From Symsagittifera roscoffensis (Eukaryota > Xenacoelomorpha > Acoela > Convolutidae), in contig NC_087071.1 of the NCBI RefSeq assembly GCF_963678635.1, positions 36,418,438-36,478,437 on the forward strand: 60,000 bases of DNA, written 5' to 3'. The notes beneath the pieces are model-generated. The model was not told where the DNA came from. It searched no databases and saw only the letters and a list, made by a program, of their open reading frames with translations. Position numbers and translations under genes: made by a program. Shown here in pieces: positions 11,076 to 24,900 of the stretch (position 1 is its first letter; each line of letters begins with the position of its first letter).

Positions 11076-11638
11076 GGTCCTCATTTAATACTTGATTTTT
11101 TTTCTAGCAGATGATCTATGAGGTCTTAAAATATTAAGTTTCGTGCTTCCTGATTAACAAGATTAAAACTATTTGAATGCTTTTATTTGTTACTAAGCGT
11201 AGTAAAACTTCTTTGAATTGAAAAAATTGATTTTGACAAACCTAACTTTAAACTTTAAAAAGGAATAAATTAGCGGTGAGTTTTCTCATTTTGAAAATTT
11301 TAATTTTAAATGTATAAGCCCAGTCTGTTAGTAAAAATTTTGATTTTTGCTTTAATTTCTCGTAGTTTGCTTTCCAATTTTCAAATAAAATATTCAAAAT
11401 TTTTTTGCTTGTTTGAACCACTTCAAGTTTATCTAGGACTGAACGTAGGAAATTTAAATAATTACTGGGAAAACCACTGGTTACTGGGCAAAGAGCACAA
11501 AAAGTTATAACACAATTTCAAAAAAAAAACAATTAAAATTTCAAATGTGGTGTCTTTTCTAGTTTTTCTAGTTGTCATTATTGACTCAAAATGAAAGCTA
11601 AAACTTTCTTAGAAATTTTTTTTTAATTCAAAAAGACA
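11076..11638 (+). repeat. Truncated first 1.8-kb repeat unit
   Basis: This stretch from GGTCCTCATTTAATACTTG onward matches the first 570 bases of the four units at 18945-26250. It is cut at 11638, where the second copy of the 7.85-kb duplication begins. The 66-codon ORF at 11310 lies in this repeat and is not supported as a gene. Confidence 0.8.
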
Positions 11639-11678
11639 CCGAGAAACAAGAGTTAAGTGTGATGCAAGCCATGATGGT

Positions 11679-12581
11679 TTGGGTGCTACGTTGGAACAAC
11701 AAAATGAAGAAGGTTTGTGGGTTCCAATCTCATTCGCATCCCGGTATTTAAATTCGCCAGAAAAAAAATATTCAACAAATGAATTGGAGCTACTGGCAGT
11801 TGTCTGGGCAGTAGACAGATACAAACATTACGTCTTGGGCAAACCATTTACCATTGCAACAGATCACACAGCACTCACATCAGCACTAGATGGTAATAAG
11901 TCTAATAAGACCTATCAATATCGTTTGACCCGGTGGGTCGATCGATTGTTGCCATATCAGTTTAAAATAGTTCACATTCCGGGGTGGGACATGGGTATAG
12001 TTGACTACTTATCGCGTGATCTTTTCAATGATCCTTGGCCAGAAACAGATTTAGACGAATATTTTGTAGTGGCAACAATAAACTCGTTTCATGAAGCATT
12101 AGACTGCATGAACAGTAGGCTGGAAGGCATTGGGTCGCTCAACCGGAACGAAAACGTTGTAGAATGTTCTAGAAGGAATGCAGCGAAACAGTCATCAACT
12201 AATGGTTGTCATGACAACCAAAACGGTCAAAAACGAACAAGGCTCGACCGGAACGAGAGAAAACAGTTTTCACGACTGCCAAAACATCTAAACACAACAG
12301 TTCAAGATAAACAGATTACTCTTTCGTCAACTCAACTCAGCAAACAGTCGTACCCAAATAAATCGGAATTCACTGAAAAAACAGTTCCCCAAATTCAGAA
12401 AAAGACGAAAAAAAAACAGACTCGAGGACCGAGATGTCAGGAAATTTCAATAGATCGTACGACTGGTGGTCGGATACACCACAGGAATGGCACAATGACG
12501 ATAGAGCTGAGAGCATTCTGGATCCCAAATGGAACCGTTCACTGTCAAATGCAAACGAATTTTTGGAGGAGGAAGAAGTAA
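11679..12581 (+). pseudogene. pol: pol: RNase H domain, copy 2
   Basis: This is the duplicate of the RNase H block at 3779-4600 and shares its motifs (GATLEQ after the first Asp, NELELLAVVWAV, ATDHTAL, DYLSRD). The first-Asp CDAS motif is also present upstream of the first ATG, near 11660. One extra A in an A-run near 12415 shifts the frame. Here RNase H therefore reads into the acidic spacer and ends at 12581 instead of stopping, giving a 300-codon frame. It lacks all upstream RT sequence, so it cannot act as a retroelement gene. Confidence 0.85.
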
Positions 12582-12628
12582 CGGAAACATTACAAAGCAC
12601 GAGAAAAATAATTCGTGGAGGACGGTAA
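12434..12628 (+). pseudogene. Acidic pol spacer fragment, copy 2
   Basis: This 64-codon frame is the duplicate of 4581-4775 and differs by one visible residue (SEEEE to LEEEE). It has no recognisable domain and is part of the same non-functional remnant. Confidence 0.4.
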
Positions 12629-12763
12629 AATAAAGATAGTTCGGACAGTGAGACACGACATTCATCACGAGTTAAATGGCAACTCGAACCAGAACAACAA
12701 AAAGAAGCAGACCAAAGACTACTTTCGTTCTGGCAGCTAATCGGGGGAGAAAATAACATACCG

Positions 12764-13117
12764 GTGAGCATTAACAGGGAGCTAGTAGCAAATACAGAGG
12801 AAAAGCCAGGGGCTAACACAGAGGAAGTTAGAGACATGCCAGAAAACTGTCAAGGACCAATCAGCATCAGACCAGCTACATCGGAGGAGAGGAAAGTGAG
12901 TAAAGTGAAAGTAATTGAGATGGATCTGACGACCACAGAAGACGTTGAAAGTGATCAAGAGGTATGTGCCATTGAACCACCTAAGCCGTCTAGAAAGCCG
13001 AAACTGCAGAAGCAGCAACAAGAGGAGGCCCTCGACAACTTATCAAAACTGTTTGATAAAAATGTACTGGCTGAATTCTTCTATGTAAAAACTAGCGGTG
13101 CTTTTTTGGCAGCATGA
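12764..13117 (+). pseudogene. Pre-integrase tether, truncated, copy 2
   Basis: This 117-codon frame is identical in translation to that at 4911-5264, including the truncated end after SKLFDKNVLAEF. Identity of a dead reading frame between copies shows that the duplication is younger than the decay of the retroelement. Confidence 0.5.
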
Positions 13118-16100
13118 TAAAAATAATATCTTAGAGGATTTTTTAATATGAAGCTTAATCATCTCAATTTAAAAAATATGCTTTCTGTCATTTTTTTTAC
13201 AGCAGTCGTTTAAATTTGTCTTAGGTTTGTCTTAATTTTTAACCACTGAATTTATTTTTTAATATAAAGCTTCGGCAAGGTTTTTTTGCAACTCGTTTCG
13301 ATATGCAGTATTATCATATTACTTTAAAACAGTTATCATATCAGCTAATCTCAGACCTCCAGAACTGATGTCTGTTTTAAAGTTGGAGTTAGCGGAGAGT
13401 TAATCAGTCTTAGAAATCGTTCCAAATTAGTTGATAGAAGAAGCTTATTTGCCTTAATTTATTTGTTATAAGGAGCAAAATCTATCCTTTTGTATTTTAT
13501 ATGGCGTGTGGGGGGATGATTTTAATTTAAAAAATTCAAATTTGAGAAATTTTTTTTTTCATTTTGTTTCATTTCATTTAATTTTTGAATGTTAATACTG
13601 CTCCATAAACCTTAAAAGGCAGTTGGAAAAATCAGGGTTTCACCCCGATACGAGCAGACTTGTTTCAATAGTTTCAGGAACTTTTGACACTTTACTGCAG
13701 TGTGGCAATTCCCGGGTCTCGCTAAAATTCAAATTATTAATGGAATCAATTAAAAGTTTTATCAGCCTAATTATCTGTCTTGCAAGAGCCTCACAAGGTC
13801 TTATAGGAAAAAAATTCAAGATGTAAGACTATCATCCAAAACAGATTTTAAACTTTTCTCAGAAAATGATTCGAGATGTAAGATTCTTATAAAAAAATTA
13901 TGATGTTATTTTTTTTATAAGTTTTACATGAAGATGTTTTTTTGATATTTGAGTGTTTAAAGGGTTTTGCTAGTCTCTAGCGCGCGTTTGAGAAAATCCC
14001 ACATCGGAAATTGTTCAAGACCAGAAACACTAACGAAGTATACACGACAAAGTTTTCATCACATTTTTACCACGCATGTTTTCTTCTGATCCAGTACGTT
14101 AATTTGAGCTGAAATATCATAAATCATTGCCAAAACTGAAAGCTCAAATCAAATTTTAGACGTTTTATATCATTAACCGCTTTGAAAATCAGAACTTTCA
14201 CAAAAAATTGACCTAGAATTGAGGGAGAGAGAGATAGAGTCAAAATTCTTCATTGCTATGAGCTAAAATTTTATACAAAGTTTTACATCTGAATATTCAA
14301 AGGACTGCTAATTCAAATCTTTGCAAACATGCTTGGACAAAAAATGTCATAACACTGAAAAAAAAATTCGTAAAAACAGCAACAAAACAATCTCAAGTAC
14401 ATGATTACATGATTTTTTAGTTAAGCGAATGCAAAAAATAACAATAAAAATTTCCAGTTCACAGTGTAGACCCCACCCAACTACAGCACTTATGCCCTCC
14501 ATACAGTTTTTGTATGAAAGTTTGATCGTCTAACGTCAACTGAAAAAAAACTTTTCGTAGCAAAACGGCATATAATGTGTGGATAACGTTAGCTGGACAA
14601 TTGCTTTTTCTAGATCAAAACCACTCAAGAATTTATTTAAAAACATTTTCATGAACTTTTGTGTGTAGTGAAACTTGATAAGACCTGATTACGACGAAAA
14701 TTAATAGGAATGTTAAAACTGACATGTCGCTAATTTTTTTCAACCGTTAAATGACATTTTTCTCTCGACAAATGACACTAATGCTCAAATTCTGAAAAGC
14801 AAGAATCTTCGTTATTTTTTTTTACCTTTGTTTGCGATGAATGCAATCAGTGTAGTTTCGCAATTTTTTGATTGCTAACAAAGATGATTATGGGACAAAC
14901 AATTTCGCTGCTTTAAAATTGAGACTAAATTATCGTCAAGTTTGATTTGATATGCGACAAGTGTCGCGCACTGACAAAAATGGATGAGGATTGGTTTTAG
15001 TAAATAAAGAGTATGTTGAATAAATTTAGATCGACTTCAGTATGAAAATAGTACGAAGATTAAAGTGCGGAGAAAAGATAGAAATTGATTTGGATGGATT
15101 TAAAATTATAAAAATTAGTCTTTAATCCCAGCTACAAATAAAAAGATTCATATCGATTTTAAATCGATCTAAATCCATTTTTCCAGTCCTCATTTGTTTT
15201 TGTTTTTAAGGGGATTAAAACGGATTTCAATCATCTTAAATCGTTTTTTTTTCATTCAAGTTTCCTCAATTTAGATTTTTTATTGAATTTATTCATTGCC
15301 TTTCATTTTTCATTTTACATCCATAGCGTATTGTAGCATAAAAAAGACAAAATAAAAAGACCAGAATATCGATAAAATTCCTACATTTCCTTGCATATTT
15401 TGGGTTCAAAAACTGATCTATTTTGACCCTTTTCTTGATTCGTTTCATAATTTTTTTGCTCAAAATCTGATTACCCTTCATTATTGTCTATGATTTAATT
15501 GCATATTATTGAGATCAAAGTTTAATTTATTCTGATCTTTTTCTCTGTTACATAGAATTTTACCCATAATCTGAATAACAATGATTTTCCGTGATTTCAT
15601 AGCATGTTTTCAGCTTAAAATCTGATTTAAGTGAATCAATTTATTGAATTCATAACATCCGTTGTTTGCGTTTTTCTTTAAAAAATTGAGAAAAAAATAT
15701 TTCAATTATTTTTTTTCTGAAGACTGTTTTTTTTTGCCGTGATAGCAAAAAAATTTATTTAGTGAGTCTCAAAATCCATCCAAATTGATTTAAATAGATT
15801 TTTAACACTTATTTCGATCCAAAATTTTCAAAAAGATTGATTTAAATTGATTTTAAATGGGTTAAAGTGAGATTCGGTAAATCGTAAAGTGCGTCGGAAA
15901 AACCATCCAAATCGATTTAAATCGATTTTTTAGACAATTATATCGATCTAAAACTTTTTAAAAAAGATCGATTTAAATCGATTTAAAATCCATTTAATTT
16001 CGTAAGATGTACATTGTTAATCGATTTGGATCGATTTTAAATCGATTTGAACTCAGTTTAAATCGATCCGAAACCATTTTTGACAAGGTTTTTGGCACTC

Positions 16101-16951
16101 AATATTTTTCTCATTCTCTTCGCACTAAACTGATAATAAAAACAAAAAAGATAATAAAAATAAAAACATAAAAACAAAAAAAAAACACTTAAATGGTGCA
16201 ACTTTTGGTGTACAGAGGATGTAATTTTTTTCTAGTCTGTCAAGTCTTTTATTCGTAATACATCATTGTATCTTTAATGATAGAAACATACAATTTGGGC
16301 AAGCAGCAATCGTTCGAACTTCTGCAAGTTGGTTCTTAAGCGTGATAATAATAACCAGTTACGCCAATCCATATGAGCATCAATTTCAAATGGGTGCGTT
16401 CGCGTACAAACTGTCAAAGGAATTAAACAAATAGTTGTTTTTTTATTATTGTGACAATTATTGCTTTTTCATGGTTATAGTTTATGCATTTCAGAAACCG
16501 ATGCCACTTGTAAGTGGTGCATTGTTATGAAGATAGTTTATGATGAACTAAACTTGCCCCTTTTTTTTCAAAATAAACCTTTTTTTGATGAAAATTTAGC
16601 GTTTCTAGGTGCTTTTATTGTTTAAATTTCGGCTTGAAGTCCCGTCGGCTCGCCGTCCAGTCGGCTTGTTATCCTAGACCCAGTAATTATAGTTATTTAT
16701 TTCTGTGATTCACTTCTTCAATTTGAAGCTTTTGAACTCTCTCAACAAAAAACAACGCTATTTCCATAATACGCTATAATACAACCTATAACAAATAGGT
16801 TATTTCCTTTTACCTTATAATTAGATCAACATTTGAAACTGTGCGTCTGGAATAACAGCTTCACACGGAGTTTGAAAATTACTGGAAGTTTAAGCTTTGA
16901 ACTGAAAACCACAAGACCATGTTGTCAAAAAATGAGAAGCATAGTGTTCCT
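13118..16951. other. Gene-free AT-rich spacer, copy 2
   Basis: This duplicates 5265-9096 with few changes. It again holds the dispersed-repeat fragment (13443-13683) and the AATCGATTT field (15090-16080). No gene is seen. Confidence 0.7.
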
Positions 16952-18944
16952 CGCACTCAGTAAAAAGAGAAAATGATAGATTATAATGGATTTTTATTGT
17001 CAGTTTCCATAAATTTCAAAAATAATTGTTTATAATTGATTAAAATTGAATTAATATTTTTCCAAACAATAAAAATCATTATAATTGATTATAATCGATT
17101 ATTTTATGAAAATTTTTGTTTCTCAAGTCTTATTGAATTATAATCCTTAATAATGGATTATAATCCATTATTATTCAACAAACGTCATCGCTTCATTTCG
17201 TTTAGTTTTGTTTTGCTTTGTGTCCCCCCCCCTATCAGAGATTCGAACCCCTGCCGACCCAAGAGTTTCGAACCCCTGCCGACTCAATTTTTCCACAAAG
17301 TGCCTAAAAAAGCTTTTTTTGGCCGTTTTTTTTCAAAATTGTTTCTGCGGCGCATAAAATTTGACGAAAACAGGGCCTTTTTAATGCCTTAGGAGAGCTT
17401 GGAATCAACCTAGTCAACCGTTATAGGGTTTGGTAGATCCCCCTCCCCACCTGGCTGACTGATTCTTACTTCTTACTGATTTTTACTGTGTTTTCATGCA
17501 GAATAGCTAAAATATAATCCATAATAATTGATTTTTTTGTGAAATAAAATTTTGATGGAAAAGGGATTATAATCTGTTATAATCCCGGGTTGACCTCCAT
17601 AGACCGAAAATGCTAATCATACAATTTCATACACTAAGTCTATGGAAAAATGCTAGTCATACAAGTTTCATACATTTTTGCAAAATGAGTTTAATCGAAT
17701 TTCAAAGGTATTTTATAGTTGTTTTGGTATCGAAATTAGTATCTCTTCATTAAAAAAAGGGAAAAAAAGGTATGAAAAAAATGCTTACCATACAATTTCC
17801 ATATATGGAAATTGTATGATTAGAATTTTCTTTAAATTTTTTTTTGTGAAAAAAAAGCTTTGAACAATCAATTCAACTGCTGGCAAAACATTTAAGCGTT
17901 TTGTGGGCTGCTACGACTGAAAACTTTGACTTTTTTTATTTTTGTTTTCTGAAAAAAAAACACTAGTCATACAATTTCCATATATGGAAATTGTATGACT
18001 AGCATTTTTTTGATGGCGACGACAAAAATTTTTCTAAGTATTTTTGAAATTGCCCCCAAAAATTTTTCGTGTTTTTTTTCCAACCGCAAATTGATTTTCG
18101 TATTCAAACAAACATTTTTTGAAAAAAAACTTTTGCATGCAAAATTTAATTTTTTGTGTGTATAACGTAGTCCTGGATATACTAATATTGGATTTTTTTT
18201 TCCTTTTCTCTTCATAACTTTTTTCAAAAACGCTTAAAACTCCTCTTTTTTTTGTATGACATGTTTTTGTATGCCTTGATCAAGGTCTGGTAAATTAAAA
18301 ATTCAAATTTCAGAAATAATCATCTTTGAAAATTATTGCCAAAATTTAAAAGTTCATTACTTTTGTTATATTATTTGTCTGAGACAGAAGTAAAACATAT
18401 CAGGCTGTTTCCAATGCATTTTTAATGCGAGACGGCCAAACCGTTGGTTACTACGTTTGAGTAATCAAGGTTTATGTCATTTGTGTTCGGTTATGTACAC
18501 AACCAAAAAGTTTTGAGAAATTAAAATGTAAAAAATCAATATTTTTGGTTTATGGAAAAAAGCTAGTCATACAATTTCCATATATGAAAAAAATACTTAT
18601 CATAGACCTTTCATGCAATTTTCTATACGTATGGAACTGTATGGAAACTGTATGACTAGCATTTTTCCATATATGGAAATTGTATGACTAGTATTTTTGG
18701 TCATCCCGGGATAGATTATGATAGATTATCAGAAATTATAAAAGATTATAAGAGGTTTTCGGAAAATTTATAATCAATTATAATTGATTATAATTTATTA
18801 AAATGTCGCCAAAAGTTTCATCATTATAATGGATTATAAATCTTTTAAACATCTAAAATTGGCGCATATAATTAATTATAATTTTGCTGAAAGTACAATT
18901 ATAATTATAGTATAATTGATTATTTTCTTTTTTTACTGAGTGCG
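16952..18944. mobile_element. 2-kb non-autonomous element with CGCACTCAG termini, copy 2
   Basis: This is the second copy of the element at 9097-11075. The left terminus reads CGCACTCAGTAAAAAGAG and the right terminus ends CTGAGTGCG. It includes the perfect 40-bp palindrome at 17963-18002 and the same minor palindromes. ORFs inside it have no motif support. Confidence 0.6.
17963..18002. repeat. 40-bp perfect palindrome, copy 2
   Basis: It is identical to the palindrome at 10095-10134, with 20-bp arms and no spacer. It has stayed perfect in both copies, although neighbouring A-runs and single bases differ. Confidence 0.9.
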
Positions 18945-21900
18945 GGTCCTCATTTAATACTTGATTTTTTTTCTAGCAGATGATCTATGAGGTCTTAAAA
19001 TATTAAGTTTCGTGCTTCCTGCATGAGCGGCTAAACAAGATTAAAACTATTTGAATGCTTTAATTTGTTACTAAGCGTGGTTAAACTTCTTTGAATTGAA
19101 AAAATTGATTTTGACAAACCTAACTTTAAACTTTAAAAAGGAATAAATTAACGGTGAGTTTTCTCATTTTGAAAAAAATTTTAATTTTAAATGTGTAAGC
19201 CCAGTCTGTTAGTGAAAAAATTGATTTCAGCTTTAACTTCTTGTAGTTTGCTTTCCAATTTTCAAATAAAATACAAAAAAAAATTTCTTGCTTGTTTGAA
19301 CCACTTCAAGTTTATCTAGGACTGAACGTAGGAAATTTAAATAATTACTCGGATAACCACTGGTTACTGGGCAAAGAGCACAAAAAATTATAACACAATT
19401 TCAAAAAAAAAACAATTAAAACTTCAAATGTGGTGTCTTTTCTAGTTTTTCTTGTTGTTATTATTGACTCAAAATGAAAGCTAAAAACTTTCTTAGAATT
19501 TTTTTTAATTCAAAAAGATACTTCTTTGTTATTCGCAGAATTTAAAAAAAAACGTCTTGAACTTAAAAAAATCTTTAGGGGGGAGGATGTTAACTTGATC
19601 CAATTGCAAAAATGAATGTGGACCTTAAAAGGCAATAATAATAATACAAATGTGATAGGATACAACAGAAACTCTTTTTTGTAGTTTTTTTGTTTATTCT
19701 CTGAAGCCCTCTTTAGTTTAATTAATAACCATGTTCATTAGCATTTTCAATATTATGTTTATTTATGACACTGAACAAGACGTCCTGATTATTGATGTTC
19801 GTTAGCCAATTATTTTGTTTGCTCAAGGTAATGCAAGCGAATCTGTGTGTTAAAGTAATTTCCTAATAAAAAGGGTGTTCATTCGCAGAAACAATCTGAA
19901 TGCGAAAGATGTGAAATGATAACTATTAATGTTCCACAAAGTTTCACCTTTTCGGCAGTTTTGGCATTTAGTTTTGTCTGCTAGAAAGGTTGCCTGACCT
20001 TGTAACTTGAATTTGATTGGCTAAAATTAAAATTACCCAATCAAATTTGATCGCATGATTTCCAGCTTAAAAAATAGAAAAAAAAATTTATTTGGGCCGT
20101 TTAGAGCATAAGATCCATATCAATTCAAGCTATTTGAAATTCAGGCGATTTAACTCCTTTCTCTGCAAATACTTTAGGCTAGGAAAGCAATAGTTTCGAT
20201 AGTTTTATTCGACAAAAAAACTGCAAGGTTCAAGTTAACATCCTCTCCCCCCCCCGCCATCAAATAAGTTAGGATCCTCCACCCCAGCGCTTCGCTGCAT
20301 AAATTTGCTAAGCGCCGCTGCATATTAAATGCTCGATTCTGATTGGCTGAAAATTCCCAACTTAGAACTAAGTTAACATCCTCCACCCTAAACGTGTATA
20401 GGGGGAGAATGTTAACTGGATCCAACGGCAACAATGAATGTGGCATAATAATGAACATGGCAGTAATAATGAACATGGTTATTAATTACACTAAAGACGG
20501 AGAATAAACAAAAAAAAACTTTTAAAGGCAATATAGGATTTCAGATCTTTTTCCAATCCATCAACTACAATTGAAACCGTGATGACGAGGTTTCTGAATT
20601 CAAGAAATAAAGAACGATTGAAGTTCAAAATGTGTGTTTCAATTTTAGATTGATATCGGTTCAGATTTGTATAAACGGACACTTTAAATAGTGTTGCCAA
20701 AAATTTTATCATTATATTGGATTATAAATCTTTTAAACTTGTAAAATTGGCGCATATATTTAATTATAATTTTGCTGAAAATACAATTATAATTATAAAA
20801 TAATCGATTTTTTTTACTGAGTGCGGGTCCTCATTAAACACTTGAATTTTTTCTAGCAGATGGTCTATGAGGTCTTAAAATATTAAGTTTCGTGCTTCTT
20901 GTATGAGTGGCTAAACAAGATTAAAACTATTTGAATGCTTTAATTTGTTACTAAGCGTGGTAAAACTTCTTTGAATTGAAAAAATTGATTTTGACAAACC
21001 TAACATTAAAAATTAAAAAGGAATAAATTAGCGGTGAGTTTTCTCATTTTGAAAAAAATTTCAATTTTAAATGTGTAAGCCCAGTCTGTTAGTGAAAAAA
21101 TTGATTTCAGCTTTAACTTCTCGTAGTTTGCTTTCCAATTTTCAAATAAAATACAAAAAAAATTTTCTTGCTTGTTTGAACCACTTCAAGTTTATCTAGG
21201 ACTGAACGTAGGAAATTTAAATAATTACTCGGATAACCACTGGTTACTGGGCAAAGAGCACAAAAAGTTATAACACAATTTCAAAAAAAAACAATTAAAA
21301 CTTCAAATGTGGTGTCTTTTCTAGTTTTTCTTGTTGTCATTATTGACTCAAAATGAAAGCTAAAAACTTTCTTAGAATTTTTTTTAATTCAAAAAGATAC
21401 TTCTTTGTTATTCGCAGAATTTAAAAAAAACGTCTTGAACTTAAAAAAATCTTTAGGGGGGAGGATGTTACCTTGATCCAATTGCAAAAATGAATTTGGA
21501 CCTTAAAAGGCAATAATAATAATAATACAAATGTGATAGGATACAACAGAAACTCTTTTAGTAGTATTTTTGTTTATTCTCTGAAGCCCTCTTTAGTTTA
21601 ATTAATAACCATGTTCATTAGCATTTTCAATATTATGTTCATTTATGAGACTGAACAAGACGTCCTGATTATTGATGTTCGTTAGCCAATTATTTTGTTT
21701 GCTCAAGGTAATGCAAGCGAAACTGTTTGTTAAAGTAATTTCCTAATAAAAAGGGTGTTCATTCGCAGAAACAATCTGAATGCGAAAGATGTGAAATGAT
21801 AACTATTAATGTTCCACAAAGTTTCACCTTTTCGGCAGTTTTGGCATTTAGTTTTGTCTGCTAGAAAGGTTGCCTGACCTTGTAACTTGAATTTGATTGG

Positions 21901-24900
21901 CTAAAATTAGAATTACCCAATCAAATTTGATCGCATGATTTCCAGCTTAAAAAATAGAAGAAAAAAAATTATTTGGGCCGTTTAGTGCATAAGATTCATA
22001 TCAATTCAAGCTATTTGAAATTCAGGCGATTTAACTCCTTTCTCTGCAAAATACTTTAGGCTAGGAAAGCAATAGTTTCGATATTTTTATTCGACAAAAA
22101 ACTGCAAGGATCAAGTTAACATCCTCCCCCCCCCCCCCGCCATCAAATAGACAAAGTTAGGATCCTCCACCCCAGCGCTTCGCTGCATAAATTTGCTAAG
22201 CGCCGCTGCATATAAAATGCTCGATTTTGATTGGCTGAAAATTCCCAACTTAGAACTAAGTTAACATCCTCCACCCTAAACGTGTATAGGGGGAGAATGT
22301 TAACTGGATTCAACGGCAACAATGAATGTGGCATAATAATGAACATGGCAATAATAATGAACATGGTTATTAATTACACTAAAGACGAAGAATAAACAAA
22401 AAAATACTTTTAAAGGCAATATAGGATTTCAGATCTTTTTCCAATCCATCAACTACAATTGAAACCGTGATGACGAGGTTTCTGAATTCAAGAAATAAAG
22501 AACAATTGAAGTTCAAAATGTGTGTTTCAATTTTAGATTGATATCGGTTCAGATTTGTATAAACGGACACTTTAAATAGTGTTGCCAAAAATTTTATCAT
22601 TATATTGGATTATAAATCTTTTAAACTTGTAAAATTTGCGCATATATTTAATTATAATTTTGCTGAAAGTACAATTATAATTATAAAATAATCGATTTTT
22701 TTTACTGAGTGCGGGTCCTCATTAAACACTTGAATTTTTTCTAGCAGATGATCTATGAGGTCTTAAAAAATTAAGTTTTGTGCTTCCTGTATGAGTGGCT
22801 AAACATGATTAAAACTATTTGAATGCTTTAATTTGTTACGAAGCGTGGTAAAACTTCTTTGAATTGAAAAAACCGATTTTGACAAACCTAACTTTAAACT
22901 TTAAAAAGGAATAAATTAATTTTAAATGTATAAACCTAATCTGTTAGTGAAAAAACTGATTTTACCTTTAACTTCTCGTAGTTTGCTTTCCAATTTTCAA
23001 ATGAAATATAGAAAAAAAAATTTCTTGCTTGTTTAAAACTCTTCAAGTTTATCTAGGACTGAACGTAGGAAATTTAGATAATTACTGGAATAACCACTGG
23101 TTACTGAGCAAAGAGCAGAAAAAGTTATAACACAATTTCAAAAAAAAAAACAATTAAAATTTCAAATGTGGTGTCTTTTCTAGTTTTTCTAACTGTCATT
23201 ATTGACTCAAAATGAAAGCTAAAAACTTTCTTAGAAATTTTTTTTAAGGCAAAAAGACACTTTGTTGTTCCCAGAATTTAAAAAAAATGTCTTGAACTTA
23301 AAAAAAAACATTTAGGGGGAGGATGTTAACTTGATCCAACTGCAACAATGAATGTGGACCTTAAAAGGCAATAATGATAATAGAAATGTGATAGGATACA
23401 ACAAAAACTCTTTTAGTTATATTTTTGTTTATACTCTGAAGCCCTCTTTAGTTTAATTAATAACCATGTTCATCATCATGTTTAATATTATGTTCATTTA
23501 TGACACTAAACAAGACAACCTTTTTACTGACGTTCGTTAGCCAATTATTTTAAGCGCTCAGGGTAATGCAAGCGAAACTGTTTGTTAAAGTACTTTACTA
23601 ATAAAAAGGGTGTTCATTCGCAGAAATATTCTCAATGCGAAAGATGTGAAATGATAACTATTAATGTTCCACAAAGTTTCACATTTTCGGCAGTTTTGGC
23701 AATTAGTTTTGTCTGCTAGAAAGGTTGCCTGACCTTGTAACTTGATTTTGATTGGCTAAAATTAAAATTACCCAATCAAATTTGATCGCATAATTTCCAG
23801 CTTACAAAATAGAAAAATTGATTTGTGCCGTTTAGTGCATAAGATCCATATCAATTCAAGTTATTTGAAATTCAGGCGATTTAACTCCTTTCAGGCAATT
23901 TAACTACTGCAAGGATCAAGTTAACATCCCCCCTGTCATCAAATAGACAAAGTTAAGATCCTCCACCCCAGCGCTTCGCTGCATAAATTTTCTAAGCGCT
24001 GCATGTAAAATGCTCGATTCTGATTGGCGGAAAATTCCCAACTTAGAACTAAGTTAACATCCTCCACCCTAAAGGTGTATAGGGGGGAAAATGTTAACTG
24101 GATCCAACTGAAACAATGAATGTGGCATAATAATGAACATGGTAATAATAATGAACATGGTTATTGATTACACTAAGGACGGAGAATAAACAAAAAAAAA
24201 TTTTAAAGGCAAAATAGGATTTCAGATCTTTTTCCAATCCATCAACTACAATTGAAACCGTGATGTTGAGGTTTCTTAATTAAAAAAATAAAGAACAATT
24301 GGAGTTCAAAACGTGTGTTTCAATTTTAGATTGATATCGGTTCATATTTGTATAAACGAACGCTTTAAAAAGTGTCGCCAAAAATTGTATCATTATATTT
24401 GATTATAAATCTTTTAAACTTGTAAAATTGGCGCATATATTTAATTATAATTTTGCTGAAAGTACAATTATAATTATAAAATAATCGATTTTTTTTAATG
24501 AGTGTGGGTCCTCATTAAATACTTGAATTTTTTCTAGCAGATGATCTATGAGGTCTTAAAATATTAAGTTTCGTGCTTCTTGTATGAGTGGCTAAACATG
24601 ATTAAAACTATTTGAATGCTTTAATTTGTTACTAAGCGTGGTAAAACTTTTTTGAATTGAAAAAATTGATTTTGACAAACCTAAGTTTAAATTTTAAAAA
24701 GGAATAATAGCGGTGAGTTTTCTCATTTTGAAAATTTTAATTTTAAATGTATAAGCCCAGTCTGTTAGTAAAAATTTTGATTTTAGCTTTAATTTCTCGT
24801 AGTTTGCTTTCCAATTTTCAAATAAAATATTTAAAAAATTTTTTTGCTTGTTTGAACCACTTCAAGTTTATCTAGGACTGAAAATAGGAAATTTAAATAA

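Larger units (their letters stand above)
3787..19521 (+). repeat. Two-copy tandem duplication, unit about 7.85 kb
   Basis: Bases from 3787 onward recur from 11639 onward in the same order with only scattered substitutions and one-base indels. The first copy runs to 11638 and the second to about 19521. At the junction the text AAAAAGACAC is followed directly by CGAGAAACAAGAG from inside RNase H, whereas the second copy continues AAAAAGATACTTCTTTG. The unit therefore includes the RNase H half of the retroelement, about 4 kb of AT-rich spacer, a 2-kb palindrome-bearing element, and the first 570 bases of the 1.8-kb repeat unit. The near identity implies a recent event, or an assembly duplication. 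Confidence 0.9.

Noticed and set aside
20174-22600. Minus-strand ORFs of 73-100 codons repeated in the 1.8-kb units
   Set aside because: They recur only because the DNA is tandemly repeated, differ by frame-destroying changes in units 3 and 4, and have no recognisable domain.
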